NCBI GenBank assembly: GCA_050084515.1
Contig: CM114271.1
Span: 3,720,001 to 3,784,000, forward strand
Direction of reading: 5' to 3'
Source of the DNA: Blasia pusilla
Lineage: Eukaryota; Marchantiophyta; Marchantiopsida; Blasiales
Length of the DNA stretch: 64,000 nucleotides
How positions within the stretch are numbered: position 1 is the stretch's first letter; each line of letters starts with the position of its first letter. The translations under genes and the position numbers were made by a program. Under the pieces are notes generated by a model that ran no database searches, was not told where the DNA came from, and saw only the letters and a list, made by a program, of their open reading frames with translations. This document shows, piece after piece, positions 1 to 12,930 of the stretch.

Positions 1-2656
1 TCTCTATAGTTTAGTCTTTTTCTCTAGCACCATAGCTATAGACTTTAGCACCATGGCTATCGCCGCTTCTTATAGCAATTTCCCTTGTTCAACCACATAT
101 TCCCAAATTGACCCTCATGTGGGATCTCCAATTAACTATGATGTCCACCACCATTATGTTAGCCTCTATTGTCAGGCATTGGATGAGGGAATCCTAGATA
201 GAATAGTGCCACTCTCTATGCACATGGAATTAGCTCTTGCGAATCATACATAACATGCTATCCCTCACAACCTATTCTACCCCCGTTGTTTTATAAAGGA
301 ACTTACTTGGCACCCTATCGATTGCAGCAAGTCATATAGTGAACACATACATACAAGAGTGGCTAAGTGTGGATGTATTTTACCGAGATCGCATTTAGAT
401 TACAGTACATCAATAAAATTGTGGCATACGCCTCAAATTGTGGCCCCTTCCTTGTAGAATGTGGTTCCTCGTAGATTATAGTGGTAGCTTTGTTTTATAT
501 GTAATTTTTTCTATTACTATGAGTATGCCATAAATTATTATCAGAATATACGTTGCGACCCTCATAACCAAACGAGTGCCAAGCGGAACATCAAAACTCT
601 AGCGGGCTCACACTAGGAGGGTTTGCGCGTTGGAGTGGTGTCTTGAGAGACGCAAAAGACACAAGAGATGAGACGAGAGAAAGGTCGAGTGTTTCATGCG
701 TTTATAGTAACAACTAGGAAACCTGAACCAAACATCAACCAAGACTTGAGAGGAGACGAGTCTAGGAAGAGTGGCTGCCAAAGAGGTGAGAACCGGATTT
801 GGAACGTGATTGTTATTTGGGGTTTTAACTATATTTTGGACCATTACTTTTAGTCCCAAGATGAATTTTGGACAAGTAAGGTGGCGTTGGAAAACTTATG
901 AAAAATCACTTCCAATGCACTAAAGATCTTAGAAAATGCATAAGCACAGACTGAGAAATTGCCCAAAAACAACTATATGAGGAGTTTGGTTGAGGGATAA
1001 AAAGAGGGGCTTGAATGTCTCTTCCCCAAAAGTTAGGGGGAGGTGGAGAACCCTAGAAGTACTAGTAAGGGGGAAAGGTCTCTAAGAGTGCTTGGGACTC
1101 GCACCCCACTTTGGGGCGCCACGAGGTGAACCAAGGGCACAGAATGGATTGGGAGTTTGACGTTGGGATTCCAAACCCAAACCAAGTCAGATAAAGTGGA
1201 TTTCGGTGGCCACTATTGAATTCCAACCCGCCACTCATTTAAGTGGATCTTGGTTAGGGGTTTATGCGAAGTCCATTGGATAGTTGGGATCGCTAAGCGT
1301 GCGAACGCTGTTTTAAGTGTCTAGGCTATCCAAAAAGGATGTCCCAAGTCTCAGAAGACTTGCCCATGTTGGGAAGCTAGGAACAAGGAAGGTGGAGCTT
1401 GACACATGGACGAGTTGAGAACTCGGAGAGTTGGAAGGCTGATTGGCCTAGACCTGACTAATGTGAGTGTGTTTAGGTGCAAATTAATAGTAAAAGCGTG
1501 TCCTATTAAACGTACGCTTCCGCAATAATAGAGATTGACGTTTAAGGGAAGTAGGCGCATGACACTATAAGTAGCATAATTATCATTATAATTGTGCAAT
1601 GACAAGCACATGATGGCATTATTTGCCTCGAAAGTTTGACAATGCCATATTGTGGTACTAGTTTAATTGTGGTAGTTACCATTATCTTCTTAACCAAAGC
1701 TCCATTTTAGATGCAACAATCATACTATTAAGGGCTTTAGCCTTGGCTAAGAGGTTCCGTGTGAAGGCTCTCAATTTCTTAATTATTGTTTAATTTTCCC
1801 TATTCTTGGCTAAGATTTGAATAAAAAAAGGTTTTTAATAATTATTAATTAAAAAATGTTTTTTTAAAAATTTAAATTTAAAAATTGAATCTAAAAAAAC
1901 TATTTACCTCTTTTTCATTATCAGTTTCTTTATTCATTTTAGAAATTTAAACTTTTATTTCAAAATTTAGGAAAAAAACTAAAATTTTTAATTTCAAGTT
2001 AATTTTGGAAGGGAAATTACATATGACTTTAGAAATATGTCATTTAATTTTTTTTCTCAAGCTTCATTTGCGAGAGATTTTTTTAAGAATATTTTGAGAC
2101 AAACTTTGGATGAAAGCGAGTGAATTTTTTTACTAATTGAGAAAATTTACAAACCCCTATAAATTATTTCTGTAAACTCATGGGTAAGGTTTTAATAATA
2201 ATAAGTTAATTATAACTTACCCAAATTCAAACATCTTACCTAATGAAATCTTCTAGAGTCTCTTTGATTTTTTTAATATTTCCTTATTTGCAAATTTAAA
2301 ATTAAAATTTCAAGGTTCATACAAACAAATTTTGAATTTTAGTTTTGAGGGAAATTAAAATTTATTTTGGGAAAATATGAAAAGGATAATAGGAAACTAA
2401 TGGGACAAGAACTATTCTTCAAAATAAAGGAAGATATATTATTTTTAAATTTCAAGTTAGATTGGGGGAAAATTTTAATCCCTCTTTTGGGGAAAAAATT
2501 ATAAAAATTAGTCTTTTTATTTTATTTATTGAAAGATGGGGATTAGAAAAAGGATAATTATTTTCTAAAAATTAATAAAGGAAAATATATGAAAAAATTT
2601 CTTAAGCCAAGCTAGATGTGTTATGAAAAAAAATCAATCTTTCTTATTTTTTGTCA
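1..2656. other. Unassigned intergenic sequence
   Basis: I see no gene here. Short open frames exist but none has a recognisable motif or coding-like continuity. From about 1790 the sequence becomes strongly A/T-rich and low in complexity, with long runs of A and T, which is typical of decayed intergenic plant DNA. The first 1.7 kb has more balanced composition and may hold an old unrecognised element. Confidence 0.5.
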
Positions 2657-2864
2657 TCTATATTATCATGGGAGAGTGCCTTCTTGATTCGCAAACACCT
2701 CTATGCTTGACAAATGGCAATTGGGCAACAAGAAAATATTTCACATGCTACGGGCACTAAAAAAGAAATTTTAATTTATGTGCATCATCATTAATCTCTT
2801 CCCTTCACGGCCTATACATTAGCTCTTCAACCGCTTTCTTATTTCGTGTGCATCGCACTAACAT
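2657..2864 (+). mobile_element. Degraded non-autonomous Helitron copy
   Basis: It starts TCTATATTATCATGGGAGAG and is closely similar along its length to the better preserved copy that follows directly at 2869. Shared internal words include GAGAGTGCCTTCTTGATT and CTAGCTCTTCAA-like text. Its 3' end has lost the clean hairpin and CTAG terminus: only a CGTGTGCATCGCAC remnant is left. The pair is head to tail, separated by four bases. Confidence 0.6.
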
Positions 2865-2868
2865 CTCA

Positions 2869-3055
2869 TCTATATTATTATGGGAGAGTGTCTTCTTGAT
2901 TTGCAAACACCTCTATGCTTGACACGTGGTAATTGGGCAGCAAGAAAAAAATTTAAATTTATATGCAACATCATTAATCTATTCCTTTCACGGGCTATAC
3001 ACTAGCTCTTCAAACACTTTTTTATTTCCCGTGCGATGCACGGGAACCTTACTAG
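2869..3055 (+). mobile_element. Short non-autonomous Helitron
   Basis: The 187-bp unit has the three Helitron hallmarks. The 5' end is TC (TCTATATTATTATGGG). A GC-rich hairpin CCCGTGC-GAT-GCACGGG lies close to the 3' end. The terminus is CTAG (AACCTTACTAG), followed by a host T, as expected for insertion between A and T. It carries no coding capacity and would depend on a RepHel transposase made elsewhere. A degraded relative lies at 45663-45853. Confidence 0.75.
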
Positions 3056-3108
3056 TCTTTTTAAAGATTAAACTTTATTCGTGTGTCCTCTAATTTCACA
3101 TTATGATC

Positions 3109-3233
3109 CTCCATATATGAGTTTTTTCATTCCCAATTATCTCACCCCCTATCATCCTCCATGTATGAGTTTTTCATTCCCAATTATCTCACCCGAGTTA
3201 CCTGGTGCATCGCAAAGGAAAAAAAATTACTAG
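3109..3233 (+). repeat. 45-bp direct duplication and worn Helitron-like end
   Basis: A segment beginning TCCTCCATATATGAG at about 3109 is repeated at about 3154 (TCCTCCATGTATGAG), both ending in CATTCCCAATTATCTCACCC. The block then ends in CCTGGTGCATCGCA and TTACTAG, which resembles the hairpin plus CTAG terminus of the adjacent Helitrons but is imperfect. Confidence 0.4.
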
Positions 3234-6200
3234 TAATAGTTACAAGAATTGTGTATAGTAGTTGAGACTTCAAAGACCGTTTTTGGTAAGGGAACGAGTA
3301 AGTACCCTTATGAAACAATAGAAAGTGGATTGGGTGAATTGAAAGGGGGATAATCAAGTAGCATTTTTTGGAGATAGGGTGAAAGGGATGTATATTTAAA
3401 TGTGGAGGATTGTGAGCTTTCCCACATCTATACTAGAAAAAATTTAAGATTTATTTATTGGATTGGAAGTTCACAGCTATTTAAAGAAGTGAAACCTTTT
3501 TTTGAGAAGAGAAGGCTACATGATGGGCATTTCTTGCAAAGCTAACCAAGCGGGTAGACAATCTATCCATATTATTAAGGGAGGATATTTTATTCATTTG
3601 AAATACTTCCATGATTGACATATGGCAAAAGGGTAGCAATTTTTTTTTGGTAATGCGAGTAGAAAGATTATTTTTTTGGAAATTTTCCTAACATGATTAC
3701 TAGTGTATTATTAAGGAAAGATGATTTTTTGTCGAAGGAGAAATATGGTTTAGTTCCCAAGTAACTTTCTATTATTAACTAGGATTCTTTTTCATAAATT
3801 CCTTATAGAGTCCCTTCCCTTCCACCAACCTTCTTTCTTTCCTCTTCCCTTTGTGTCATTTTAATTCATTTCTTTAGACAATTTCCTTACTTGTGAGTTA
3901 TCTTTGTTTGGCTCTTTCATTAACGTATGCCCCATCAACGATTGATGAATAATAAAACTAATTTAAGGAGGAGGAAGAGAAAACATGGAGGATCTTCATG
4001 TTTTTTACTGCTAACTATTATAAGATTTTCAATCTTTGACTCAATTTGTTCATTTTCTCAATCTTGAACTTTTGGATCTTTCTTTTTTTCCAATTGTATC
4101 AGGATTTTCCAAAGTTCTTGGGATCTTTGGATCTCCTTATCTTATATATATATATGCTCATGGATCCCTACAAATAATTTCACACATTGCAATTTGTTTA
4201 TAACACAACTATTGGTTATAATCGGATCAAAGGATTTTCTTGCTTTTCTCAATCTTTTGCTACATGTTGGGCCTAGCATTATGACTTCATTCTTTGATAT
4301 GAATCATTGGCGGGTTGTTTTCACTTTCTCTTCTCATTCTTTTTTTTTGGGTATTTCTAATTTTCTTCTTTACTTTTTTCATGGAGTATTGGTTTCGTGT
4401 GTGCTTGGTCTTGTTATAATTTTCTAGGCAAGATATTTCTTTTCATATCAAGTGGGGTTTTTTAGTTTTTGTTCCTTCTCTAATAGAGCCTCTTTTTGTG
4501 CATTGGTTTGTTCTAGGTCAATTCTTTTCATATGTCTTGTTACTTTTTCAATATTTTACCTCATTACTTCACCCTTGCTTACATTTGCTATCTCCTTAAG
4601 GGTATTCTAGATTCATGTTCTTGAGCCACTTCTTTTGATACCATATAAATTGCTTCTCCTTTTTTTTTTTCAATTTTAATGGTTTCTTTTTCAGCTTAAG
4701 GTCATTTTCAATCATAATTTTCCTTTGTCCATCCTTAGTTTTCTCCATCTAGATCTGTTCTTCGTTCATTTTATTATCCAAGGTTGCACATTGAAAAAGT
4801 TCGTGTCCATAGATTTATATCCATCCCTACGACGAACATGTTCGTCCATGGATTTTGACTTAGAACTTAACATGGAGATTTTCACGAGAGCATTTCTTTA
4901 TACTTGTTCGTTATTAATATGCATACTATAAAATATGGCTTTTTTTAACATCTTCACAATCGCTTTATCCCGACATATTCAATAAGTGGCTTTATCCCTC
5001 TATATAAGGTGTATGCACATATTATAACAAGTTGTTTGTCGTACTCTATCTTTAGGCTCTGAAGGGTTTGTCGTTTATGGGATATGGATAAGTTTATAGT
5101 GTTTTTCCTCTAGCTATTGGAGAGGTTTTATAGTGCTTGGTTACTTTCTCCCTTTGCTTGCAATTTTGTCCCTACTTTAATGCCTACTTATTTCCTTATC
5201 AATTTGGAGTGGCTACCCTTGGTCGTTGTGAGACAATAGTTCATGTGATATGCTCCACCCTTAATATTCATCTAGATTGGGTAGTGATTTAATTCATTGT
5301 GGATAATATATTCAATTCTCTTTCTCGTCTAGGCATCTTCAAGAAGTTATGCCCTATAGGAGGAGAGCTAACAAGTTTTATTCCATTTTCCACTCCTTTA
5401 TGCCTATGATACCCCCATTATCTATTCTCATCATGTTAATTTCAAAGAATACAACATTCTATAATCACCATTTGATATATGTCAAGGTTATCCCATGGAT
5501 GGCCCACTTTTTGCTATATTTTCAACGTGATAATAATAGTTCGTGTGATATACTGCATGAACTATTGCCCACTTTTTGCTATATATATATTAACCGTATT
5601 TATGTGATGCTATTTTGGTTCATGACAAGCTATTTTGCTTGTTTCTTTTGGAGGTGTAAGACTTTTCTCCATAGTGGTATATGCACCATCAATTTTTGAG
5701 GGGAATAGAGCTTTGGTTGTTCCAATTATGATTTCAAGGTTTCTCCAATGAGATACATATATCTCAATGGATCATGTGACATATATAGAGGAAGGAGATC
5801 TATTATTCCAAAAACAACTAAGATATGCTGGAACTCCTTTCCCTCTTGCTACACAAGTAATTTTATCCTATTGTAATCAATTGATTATAGAAGGATATGA
5901 TTGGTTCGAGAACTTATCTCTGAGAATTTGTCTGAAATCAACTTTTACATCATTCGTTTTGAGGCATCCTCTTGCAACGTTTAACTTGTCTATGCTCGTT
6001 TACGAAATGAAGTGCAACGACATGACTTACTACAAATCCTCTTATTCTTTCATTTTTTTTTCAATAGAATATATTCTAAACAACTTCGTGATTACGCCTT
6101 AGACTTCCTCATCTTTCTCTTCTAGGCATGTTTAAATATGTATGCCGAGAACCTGTTGATGTAAAAGATTTCAATATTTTTCGATGAGTATATGAAGGAG

Positions 6201-7340
6201 AATAAATTACAACCCATGATGTGGTCAAAGAGGTAATAACAGGAATGACTCCTCTTATTTTGGGGCACTCACATGTTTTTTGATATCTCATCAAATCAAA
6301 TGCTATAACATTCTCCGAAGAATCATCAACTTGTCTTTTCTTGTAATCATTCTCTTTCTGCTTTTTGATTCCTTATTTTCGTCAATTCAACTCAATAACA
6401 TTACCATACTCACAAGCAATGAAAGTAATACATCATTTGGCCAACTACTAATGTTCATGTTTCATACTATTAATTGCCTATCCCATTGAGTTGATTTGTT
6501 ATTATTTACCTTCTCTACTCCTTCCAAGTTTGGGATGTTTCTACCTTTCTTTGTCTTATTTTCAATTTTCTTTTCCATAATAAAATGCACTCTAACTCAG
6601 CAATCTGTAAATTTTCTTTAATGAAGATCTTACCAGGTTACGAAATATACACATGCTGGTATATGAAGCCAATCTAAATTCATCACATCATCCATTGTAG
6701 GAATTCTTCTTTGTTTGCTGTATAAGTATCAACTTCATTCCTCACGTTCTTTTGAAACCCAACTCCTTGATTTTGTGGTCCCTCTTTTCCCAAATCTTCC
6801 CCTATATATCTTCGTTTACATATGCTACAGGTAGTATTGTAAAACTTCTTCTAAAAGACTATTCTGTATATTGAAAGCTAATCTGGCCACCAACTTGATT
6901 ATGACTGAGAATATAACTATGGAGATCACTGACTTGAATTGAAGTAAATGCTAGTCCAAGGTGGATAGTTAAATTGTGCCATATGGGATGCAGCACATTT
7001 GAGTGTTGAGTTCTACGATAGTCGAGGTCTGGCGTGAGTTGGGCAAATTCTATTTGCATCCCTTGGCAGCTTATGGTGGGAGGATTACAACGTGGATGCT
7101 TCTGATTCAGGAGAGGTTAGAGCTTGGAGTAAAATACACAAAGTTGTGCAAGGGAAGAATTTTAATGTGGAAAGGTTAGCTTTAGGAGGTGAAGTTTAAT
7201 GCAACTACCCTCTAGAGGGACGGAAGGCAGAAAACTAGCAATGGATAGAAGTTCATAAAGTTAGAAAGGAATCTTACAACTTGACATCACATATTTTGGG
7301 GATGGTATCGTCGGAGTGAAGTTGTTGAGGAGAATCTATT
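3234..7340. other. Unassigned AT-rich intergenic sequence
   Basis: About 4 kb without a gene I can support. The stretch 3780-5000 is strongly T-rich on the plus strand. A possible second Helitron-type start (TCCATATTATTAAGGGAGG) sits at about 3567. At about 4638-4650 the text TTGATACCATA would read on the minus strand as a worn initiator-tRNA primer site. Neither has enough context to call an element. Frames at 5349-6102 look like chance openings. Confidence 0.45.
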
Positions 7341-7344
7341 AGAA

Positions 7345-8336
7345 GAAGAGCCCTGAGTACTGAGTGATTTCAAGCTCCTCCATGTTTCCAGAAGGAAGCA
7401 GGATGGGAAAAGAACTAAACTGTTGCACCTTGTGTGACGATGAGGATGAATCACCTAATCATTACTTGGTCTACTGCACAAAATTCTCGACACACACAGC
7501 AAGAGCGTATGCCAGTATTGCTAATCTGGTAACACCAGTATTATTCAACACATTCAGTAGCATTGATTCATTGCCCAAAGCTGCTGCACTGATCAGTAAG
7601 GTCCATTGGGGATCCCAAACAGGTAAAGTAGATGGTGTGGTGAAGAGTTTCTTGGTTGACACTTGGAAGTTCCGCACAAACATCATGTTGGGTCAGCACT
7701 CACACTACATGAGAGTCTATCCCTCCTCTCGTATGGTACATTCTTCACTTCCTCTCTCTTCACCCATCCCAGTCTCAAGCACCGTCCAACCAGAGCATGG
7801 GGTCTATGGTCGCAAGGCTGCAACAGGCACTACTTAATGAGTACAGTTTCCAGAAGGAAGTGGTGCCTCTGATGTACATAAAAGCTTGCCACAGTGGGGA
7901 CCAAGGAAGGTTTACGAAAACATTTCTTCTAACAGCTGCTGATCTGGAAGAAAAATTTCATTGCTAGGCAAAGACTGTTCCAATGGGCAATTTGGGTGCA
8001 TCAGTTACACTGTGAAATCAATAGTAGGGAGAAACACTTTTAAGCTTTTAACTTCCAGGAAGAAGAGCCCTGAGTACTCAGTGGTTTCAAGCTACACTCA
8101 GTATTTCCAGAAGGAAGTGGTGCCTCTGATGGAGTAAAAGCTTGCCAGAGTGGGGACCAAGGAAGGTTTATGAAGACATTTCTTCTAACAGCTGCTGATC
8201 TGGAAGACAGAAATTTCATAGCTAGGCAGAAGAATGTTCCAAGGGGCAACATGGGCGCATCAGTTGCACTGTGAAATCAGTTGCACTGTAGGGAGAAAAT
8301 TAGAAACACTTTAAAGCTTTTAACTTCCAGCAAGCA
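7345..8336. repeat. About 256-bp direct duplication downstream of the ASH2 gene
   Basis: The text AGAAGAGCCCTGAGTACT occurs at about 7345 and again at about 8058. The text TTTCCAGAAGGAAG occurs at about 7383, 7848 and 8104. The copies at 7848-8060 and 8104-8336 align nearly end to end, sharing AAAGCTTGCCA, ACAGCTGCTGATCTGGAAGA and the closing AAGCTTTTAACTTCCAG. They differ by small indels. No function is visible. Confidence 0.6.
7364..7700 (+). pseudogene. Possible LINE zinc-knuckle (zf-RVT-like) fragment
   Basis: The plus-strand frame contains the cysteine/histidine pattern CCTLCDDEDESPNHYLVYC, about 20 residues after the frame opens. This resembles the zf-RVT motif found after the reverse transcriptase of plant LINEs (C-x2-C, a Glu-Ser pair, a His and a closing Cys). 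No reverse transcriptase precedes it. The frame runs into a local duplication. It may instead be a chance match, so confidence is low. Confidence 0.25.
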
Positions 8337-8657
8337 GACGATCAAGGATAGACTGAACATTGACCCCACCATGCTGCCTAGGACAAATACAATCTTCGCC
8401 TAGGACACGGTGCAAGAATTCAAATGGATAGATTTTTTACTAATTGAATTAACAGTTACTGTACAATTGTCATTACAGTCCACACGCTGCCCTGACCTTT
8501 ACCTTCATATCATGACCTTCCTATCACTGTCTCCAAACACATTTTGGCGTCTTGATTTCCAAATGTGGCCAGCCCCACATGGACAATAACTCTGAGTGGT
8601 TTATGCACACCTGTCCTTCAATGAGACACCATACCTGAGAGTTCACGAAAACTGAGC

Positions 8658-11600
8658 TCATACACCAGTAGAAGATTCAACAACCACCACAGCCACATCC
8701 ATTCCCCCCTTTATTCCATCCTCTAAACTCCATCTTCGTGCTGGGGTGCCCAATGAACCAACTGCTGTTGATGTTGGATCTTTTTTTATTTTGCGAGCTA
8801 AATTGATTTTCTTGTTAGAGTTCAGGGGAATTCCTCCAAATTTGGACCTCTTTAAGGGTGGACCATTCTTTCCTACTGGAAGCTTCACGCCTGGACCCTT
8901 CAATCCTGGGACCTTCATCCCCAGGGCCTTTCCCACTTGGGCTTTAACACCTGGAACCTTAACCAGCTTCTTGGGTAAAGGGACCTTCCCAACCCGCTTA
9001 GGCACCTTCTCTTTTTTGGGTGGTACAGCCTCCTTAGTCTCCCCAACACTAACATGATCAGGTGCAATCTGCTCCTTTTCGCCAGGAATTTCAGTAGGCT
9101 CTGTGACAATGCCGGTTGAAATTTTAAGGGCTTCATCTGGTCTAATTTGTCTAGGACATGGGAGTGTGCTCATGGGGGATGGATAAGGCCGATCTCCAAG
9201 GTCTGTGGGAGGGTATTTAAAGTCTGGCCCAAAATTGAACACGACTTTGCTATAATCTTGAGACGGCTGGGTGTACATTGAGGCCGCTGGATAATAAGTA
9301 CCGTCATTGATGTCTTTATATGCCACTCCCATGCAAACTCCATTTTTGAAGAAGAGGATTTCACTTCCTACACTCACCACAGAAATGTCAAAATCTGAGA
9401 TTTAAAAATTCAAACAGCTGCAGTTTCTCTGTGACTAGTCTCTGCGAAGTCTAGTCTGTAAACTTCACTCCTCCATTAAACACTCCCTTACTAAATTCAA
9501 AAGTACATGTATCACTTTTGGGGTATGTGCTGAATGTTCCAAATACAAGCCAACATTCAGGTGGCTTTCGTTACATGCTGTTCTAGTTGCATACCCAGTT
9601 CATGTCATGGTGAACAAACCTCAACAAGATGTTGGCTTTAGCCTATATCATAGCCTACTATAATCAGGACTACCAACTACACGATCCACTAGAGACTGGT
9701 AGTGCCATCCCAAATTTGGAACTACTGAACCTGGAGAGTAAGATATTCCCAATCTTAAGAGCCGTAGTGGGCTCTTGTGAAGACTTGCATTGGTGTCATT
9801 CCTATGACATCTGGAAGCACACTAATTAGGAGTATGGATACCAACCTACTCCAATGCTGGCGTACTATCCAACCTAAATTTGAACTCGAAACTTAGAAAC
9901 CCTCAGAGATAGAAAAACTCTTCCACTCTTAGAAGTAATAAATTCACACATACTTGTTTATCTACTGTTGAGTGTTATGATATATCCATTTCTGTAATTG
10001 TGGAACCCAACCCCTTTATGGCATTGCGAGCTTCATTCATGCTCTTAGTTACATAAGCATCAGTGGCTATTCAGAAGTTTTTGATGAAAATGCTGAGTCA
10101 CTAAAGCGAGATCAGGAACAAAAATAGACCTAGCCAAGGAGGTAATAGAAAGAACATACATTACAGAACCTTGTTCAATTGCTATGATTTGGGCATGGAG
10201 TTTAATAAATGAATGAATGAAACTGAATCATGGAAAATGAGGTACGCACAATTTACCTGGTACAGGTTTCAGTGGGGGCTCTTCAGAAATAACAACATAA
10301 AGCTGTCCCTTGAACCCATAAACGTCTTCCTCCGGTTTCCTCTCAAAGCCGGGCTCACGAGGGAGATTGATGTAGAAACCTATATAATCCTTCTCATGGT
10401 AGGGCTCCCCACAAGGTTCCCGTATTGCAGAATGTACTCTACTGCCATCCACATCTCTGTAAGCATAGCTGTGCGCATCATATCCCACTGGCGCTTGAAT
10501 GTCCCCTTTCCGTGTGCACCATCCCAGCCGTGTGTGCCCTGTCTCACCCAACCTCTCTATGTAGATCTCAAAGTACCAAGCTCCTTGCCCAACTCCACGA
10601 GTTGCTCTGACCATCCGATAGCCTTTGCTACCGCTCGCAGCCAATCTATCAGCACTTAGCTCAATCTTTTCAGCTTTATGAACCTTCGAGAGGAGGATTG
10701 GATAAGAAGAATCGTCCTCTTGATGGAAGGGCTTCAATACAACATTGTCATCTTTGTTGTCAGAAGACCGAACCCCACCACTCTTGGAGCCATTCTTCTT
10801 GGCACCTTTACGGGACGTCGTTTTGGTCCACACATTTGTTCGCTTTTTGGATTTCTTCGTGACAGTATCACCAGGTCCATCGCCCCCAACTGCATCTCAG
10901 GGAAAATGTTATATTGTCAATTCCAGTGAGAAAACCCTAAACAAGAGCAACCAACCTGACCTAGAGAAAAATTAACACTTCTAAACTGAGAGGCCACATT
11001 TCCTTGCACGACAAAGCCTTGATGCCCAAATTTCTACTCATATGCACTTCTCTGTCCAGCCCACGGATGTTCAAGGCACAGTCGCCACGACATTTATAGA
11101 AGACTGCTACGATAGCGCAAAGGGGAAAACTGATTGAAGTAAGATATTACAAAAGGAGAAGTCGAAAACTCAAGACACACGGTGGAAGAAAGAATGTAAA
11201 GTAAATCGTATCCACACGGACTCTGGAGTCAAGAAATGGCACATAGAGGTGGTCATATTCCCATAAAATTCCTCTGCCAACAAGAGAAGGGATGAATCGG
11301 CCGAGCGGATTTTACATCAGAAAGAAATGTACAACCTAAAACCACATTGACCTAGAAGGACTTCCGAGAACTGATGCGAGACGAAGATTTTTTTTCCAAA
11401 TAATTAAGTGAACATCTCGCAAAGAGCGCTCAAGATGACGCTGGGGATCTTCACCCTGTCGGACAAGAATTCACGAGGGGCGTTGTGCAAGTAAGTACAC
11501 AAAACGACCAAAAATACAAAAAACTTTCTCAAGTATCACCTGATGCCTTCCGTGGCCGAGATCCTCCTACTGCGTTCGACTCCTCTCCGGCGATCTCCTC

Positions 11601-11825
11601 CTCCACTTCCTCTTTATTTTCCTCTAGCTCATTCGTTCCATTCTCAAGAGGAGAGCCCCACGCCTTCACTGCATCTCCCATCGGCCCAGCCTCAGGGCTC
11701 GTGCTAGCCCGGGGATCGACATCAGCTTCAGCAGGAGGAGGATCATCCAGCGCCTGCGCGGCAATAGCATGAAAGGGAGACTCTACACGCGACATAGTCC
11801 CCCACAACGCCACATCCGCACTCAT
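8658..11825 (-). CDS. ASH2 (TRO-like): ASH2/TRAUCO-type SPRY subunit of the H3K4 methyltransferase complex
   Basis: Nuclear core subunit of COMPASS/Set1-type complexes that methylate histone H3 lysine 4; the SPRY domain is the known contact surface for RbBP5 and the SET protein. My splice model is three exons: 11540-11825, 10257-10895 and 8658-9394, with GT/AG borders and matching phases, giving 553 aa. The start is the first ATG (MSADVALW) in the exon. Residues 1-95 are acidic and low in complexity. Residues 106-135 are a basic nuclear-type stretch. Residues about 165-371 are the SPRY domain, with [43 protein letters not shown] and NFGPDF. A Pro/Lys/Gly-rich basic tail with repeated V-P-G-x-K units follows at about 420-480. 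As in the plant homologue TRAUCO, no winged-helix or PHD part is seen. The exon 2 acceptor has a second in-phase AG six bases on. Family confidence is high; exact borders are inferred. Confidence 0.88.
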
Positions 11826-12170
11826 CCACTTCCGATTCTGCAACGCACACCACCTCCTCTCAACCAAACTCCACCACCTTCAACTCCCATTTACATCCCT
11901 TCTCCACCACTCCTCCCCTCTAATTCTTGCCCTCCTCTCTCTCCTCACTACTACAGATTTCTCTCCTCTCCTCTCCTCTCATAGCATCGCATCGCAATTC
12001 GAAGTTCATTCTTCGCGCTATTGATTTGAGCACAATCGTCGAGACCCTCTGTGAGCGCCGGAGCTCCCGCACCTCTTTCGAGCCTCAGGTTCGGTAATCG
12101 GAGGTTCGTTCCCGCTGTACGGCGGAGCGAGCAACCGTACAACGTCCACGACATCCCGTAAAATTGATTT
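11826..12170 (-). promoter_or_regulatory. Probable 5' UTR and promoter region of the ASH2 gene
   Basis: The sequence directly upstream of the ATG is rich in CTCC and CCTCTC on the plus strand, hence GA-rich in the transcript sense, until about 11990. It then becomes more GC-balanced to about 12170, where AT-rich repeat DNA starts. GA-rich leaders are common in plant housekeeping genes. No convincing TATA box is visible. Confidence 0.4.
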
Positions 12171-12930
12171 TGTCATGTCGCTATTCAAATATTCGTAATA
12201 CTAGTATTAGTAAGTGCATGTGTAAATACAAAAGTGTCAGAAGAAACGTGATTAATGATTTGATTAAAGACAGATTAATGATGATGTATATAAATTTTTA
12301 AAAAAAATTCTATTCGTAAAATGTAAAATTATTATTTTTTCCAATTGCTATGTGTCAAACATATAAGTATTTGCAAATCAAGAACACGTTCTCCCCTAAT
12401 AATATGGATAAATGTTTGACGAATATCTAGGTTACAAAATAATTAGATAAGTTTATTACAACCCATGGTATTAATTTATGCTATCACTAGTATAGAATCT
12501 GTGCAATGAATAAGATTGAAGGGAATGATTAAACGAGGAAGGGAAAGGCTAAACTTTGTTTAAAAAAAAATTAAAGATCACCCTGTGCATAGCACGGGTA
12601 ACACTCTAGTGTATTAACAAGGTAGGATAACTTCTTGATTTGTTTGATATGCGGCGGTGGGGTAGTAAGAAAATCATTTTATAACACCGTAACAAGAAAA
12701 TGATTTTTTTTGGAAACATAATTGTTGTCCTTGTGCAAAGCATAGATTTTCCACTAGTACATGAATTAGTGTAGAGAAATTTTTCAAACAGGAATTAATT
12801 CAAGATTGGATACAAGAAAATGGTTGTCACCTCTTTTTTGGTAGAATGGAGAGTATCTGCGCGGTGCGTTAAGTAAGATCAATGATCGAAGCCAATAGGT
12901 CAAGGATGAGATGTTGAGGAGTAGGGTAAC
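12171..12930. other. AT-rich sequence with a Helitron-like 3' terminus
   Basis: No gene is seen. At 12582-12609 the text CCTGTGC-ATA-GCACGGG forms a 7-bp hairpin (one G-T pair). It is followed by TAACACTCTAG and a host T, which fits a Helitron 3' end on the plus strand. I could not place its 5' end. A second, more worn version (TTGTGCAAAGCATAGATTTTCCACTAG) lies at about 12731-12757. Confidence 0.45.
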
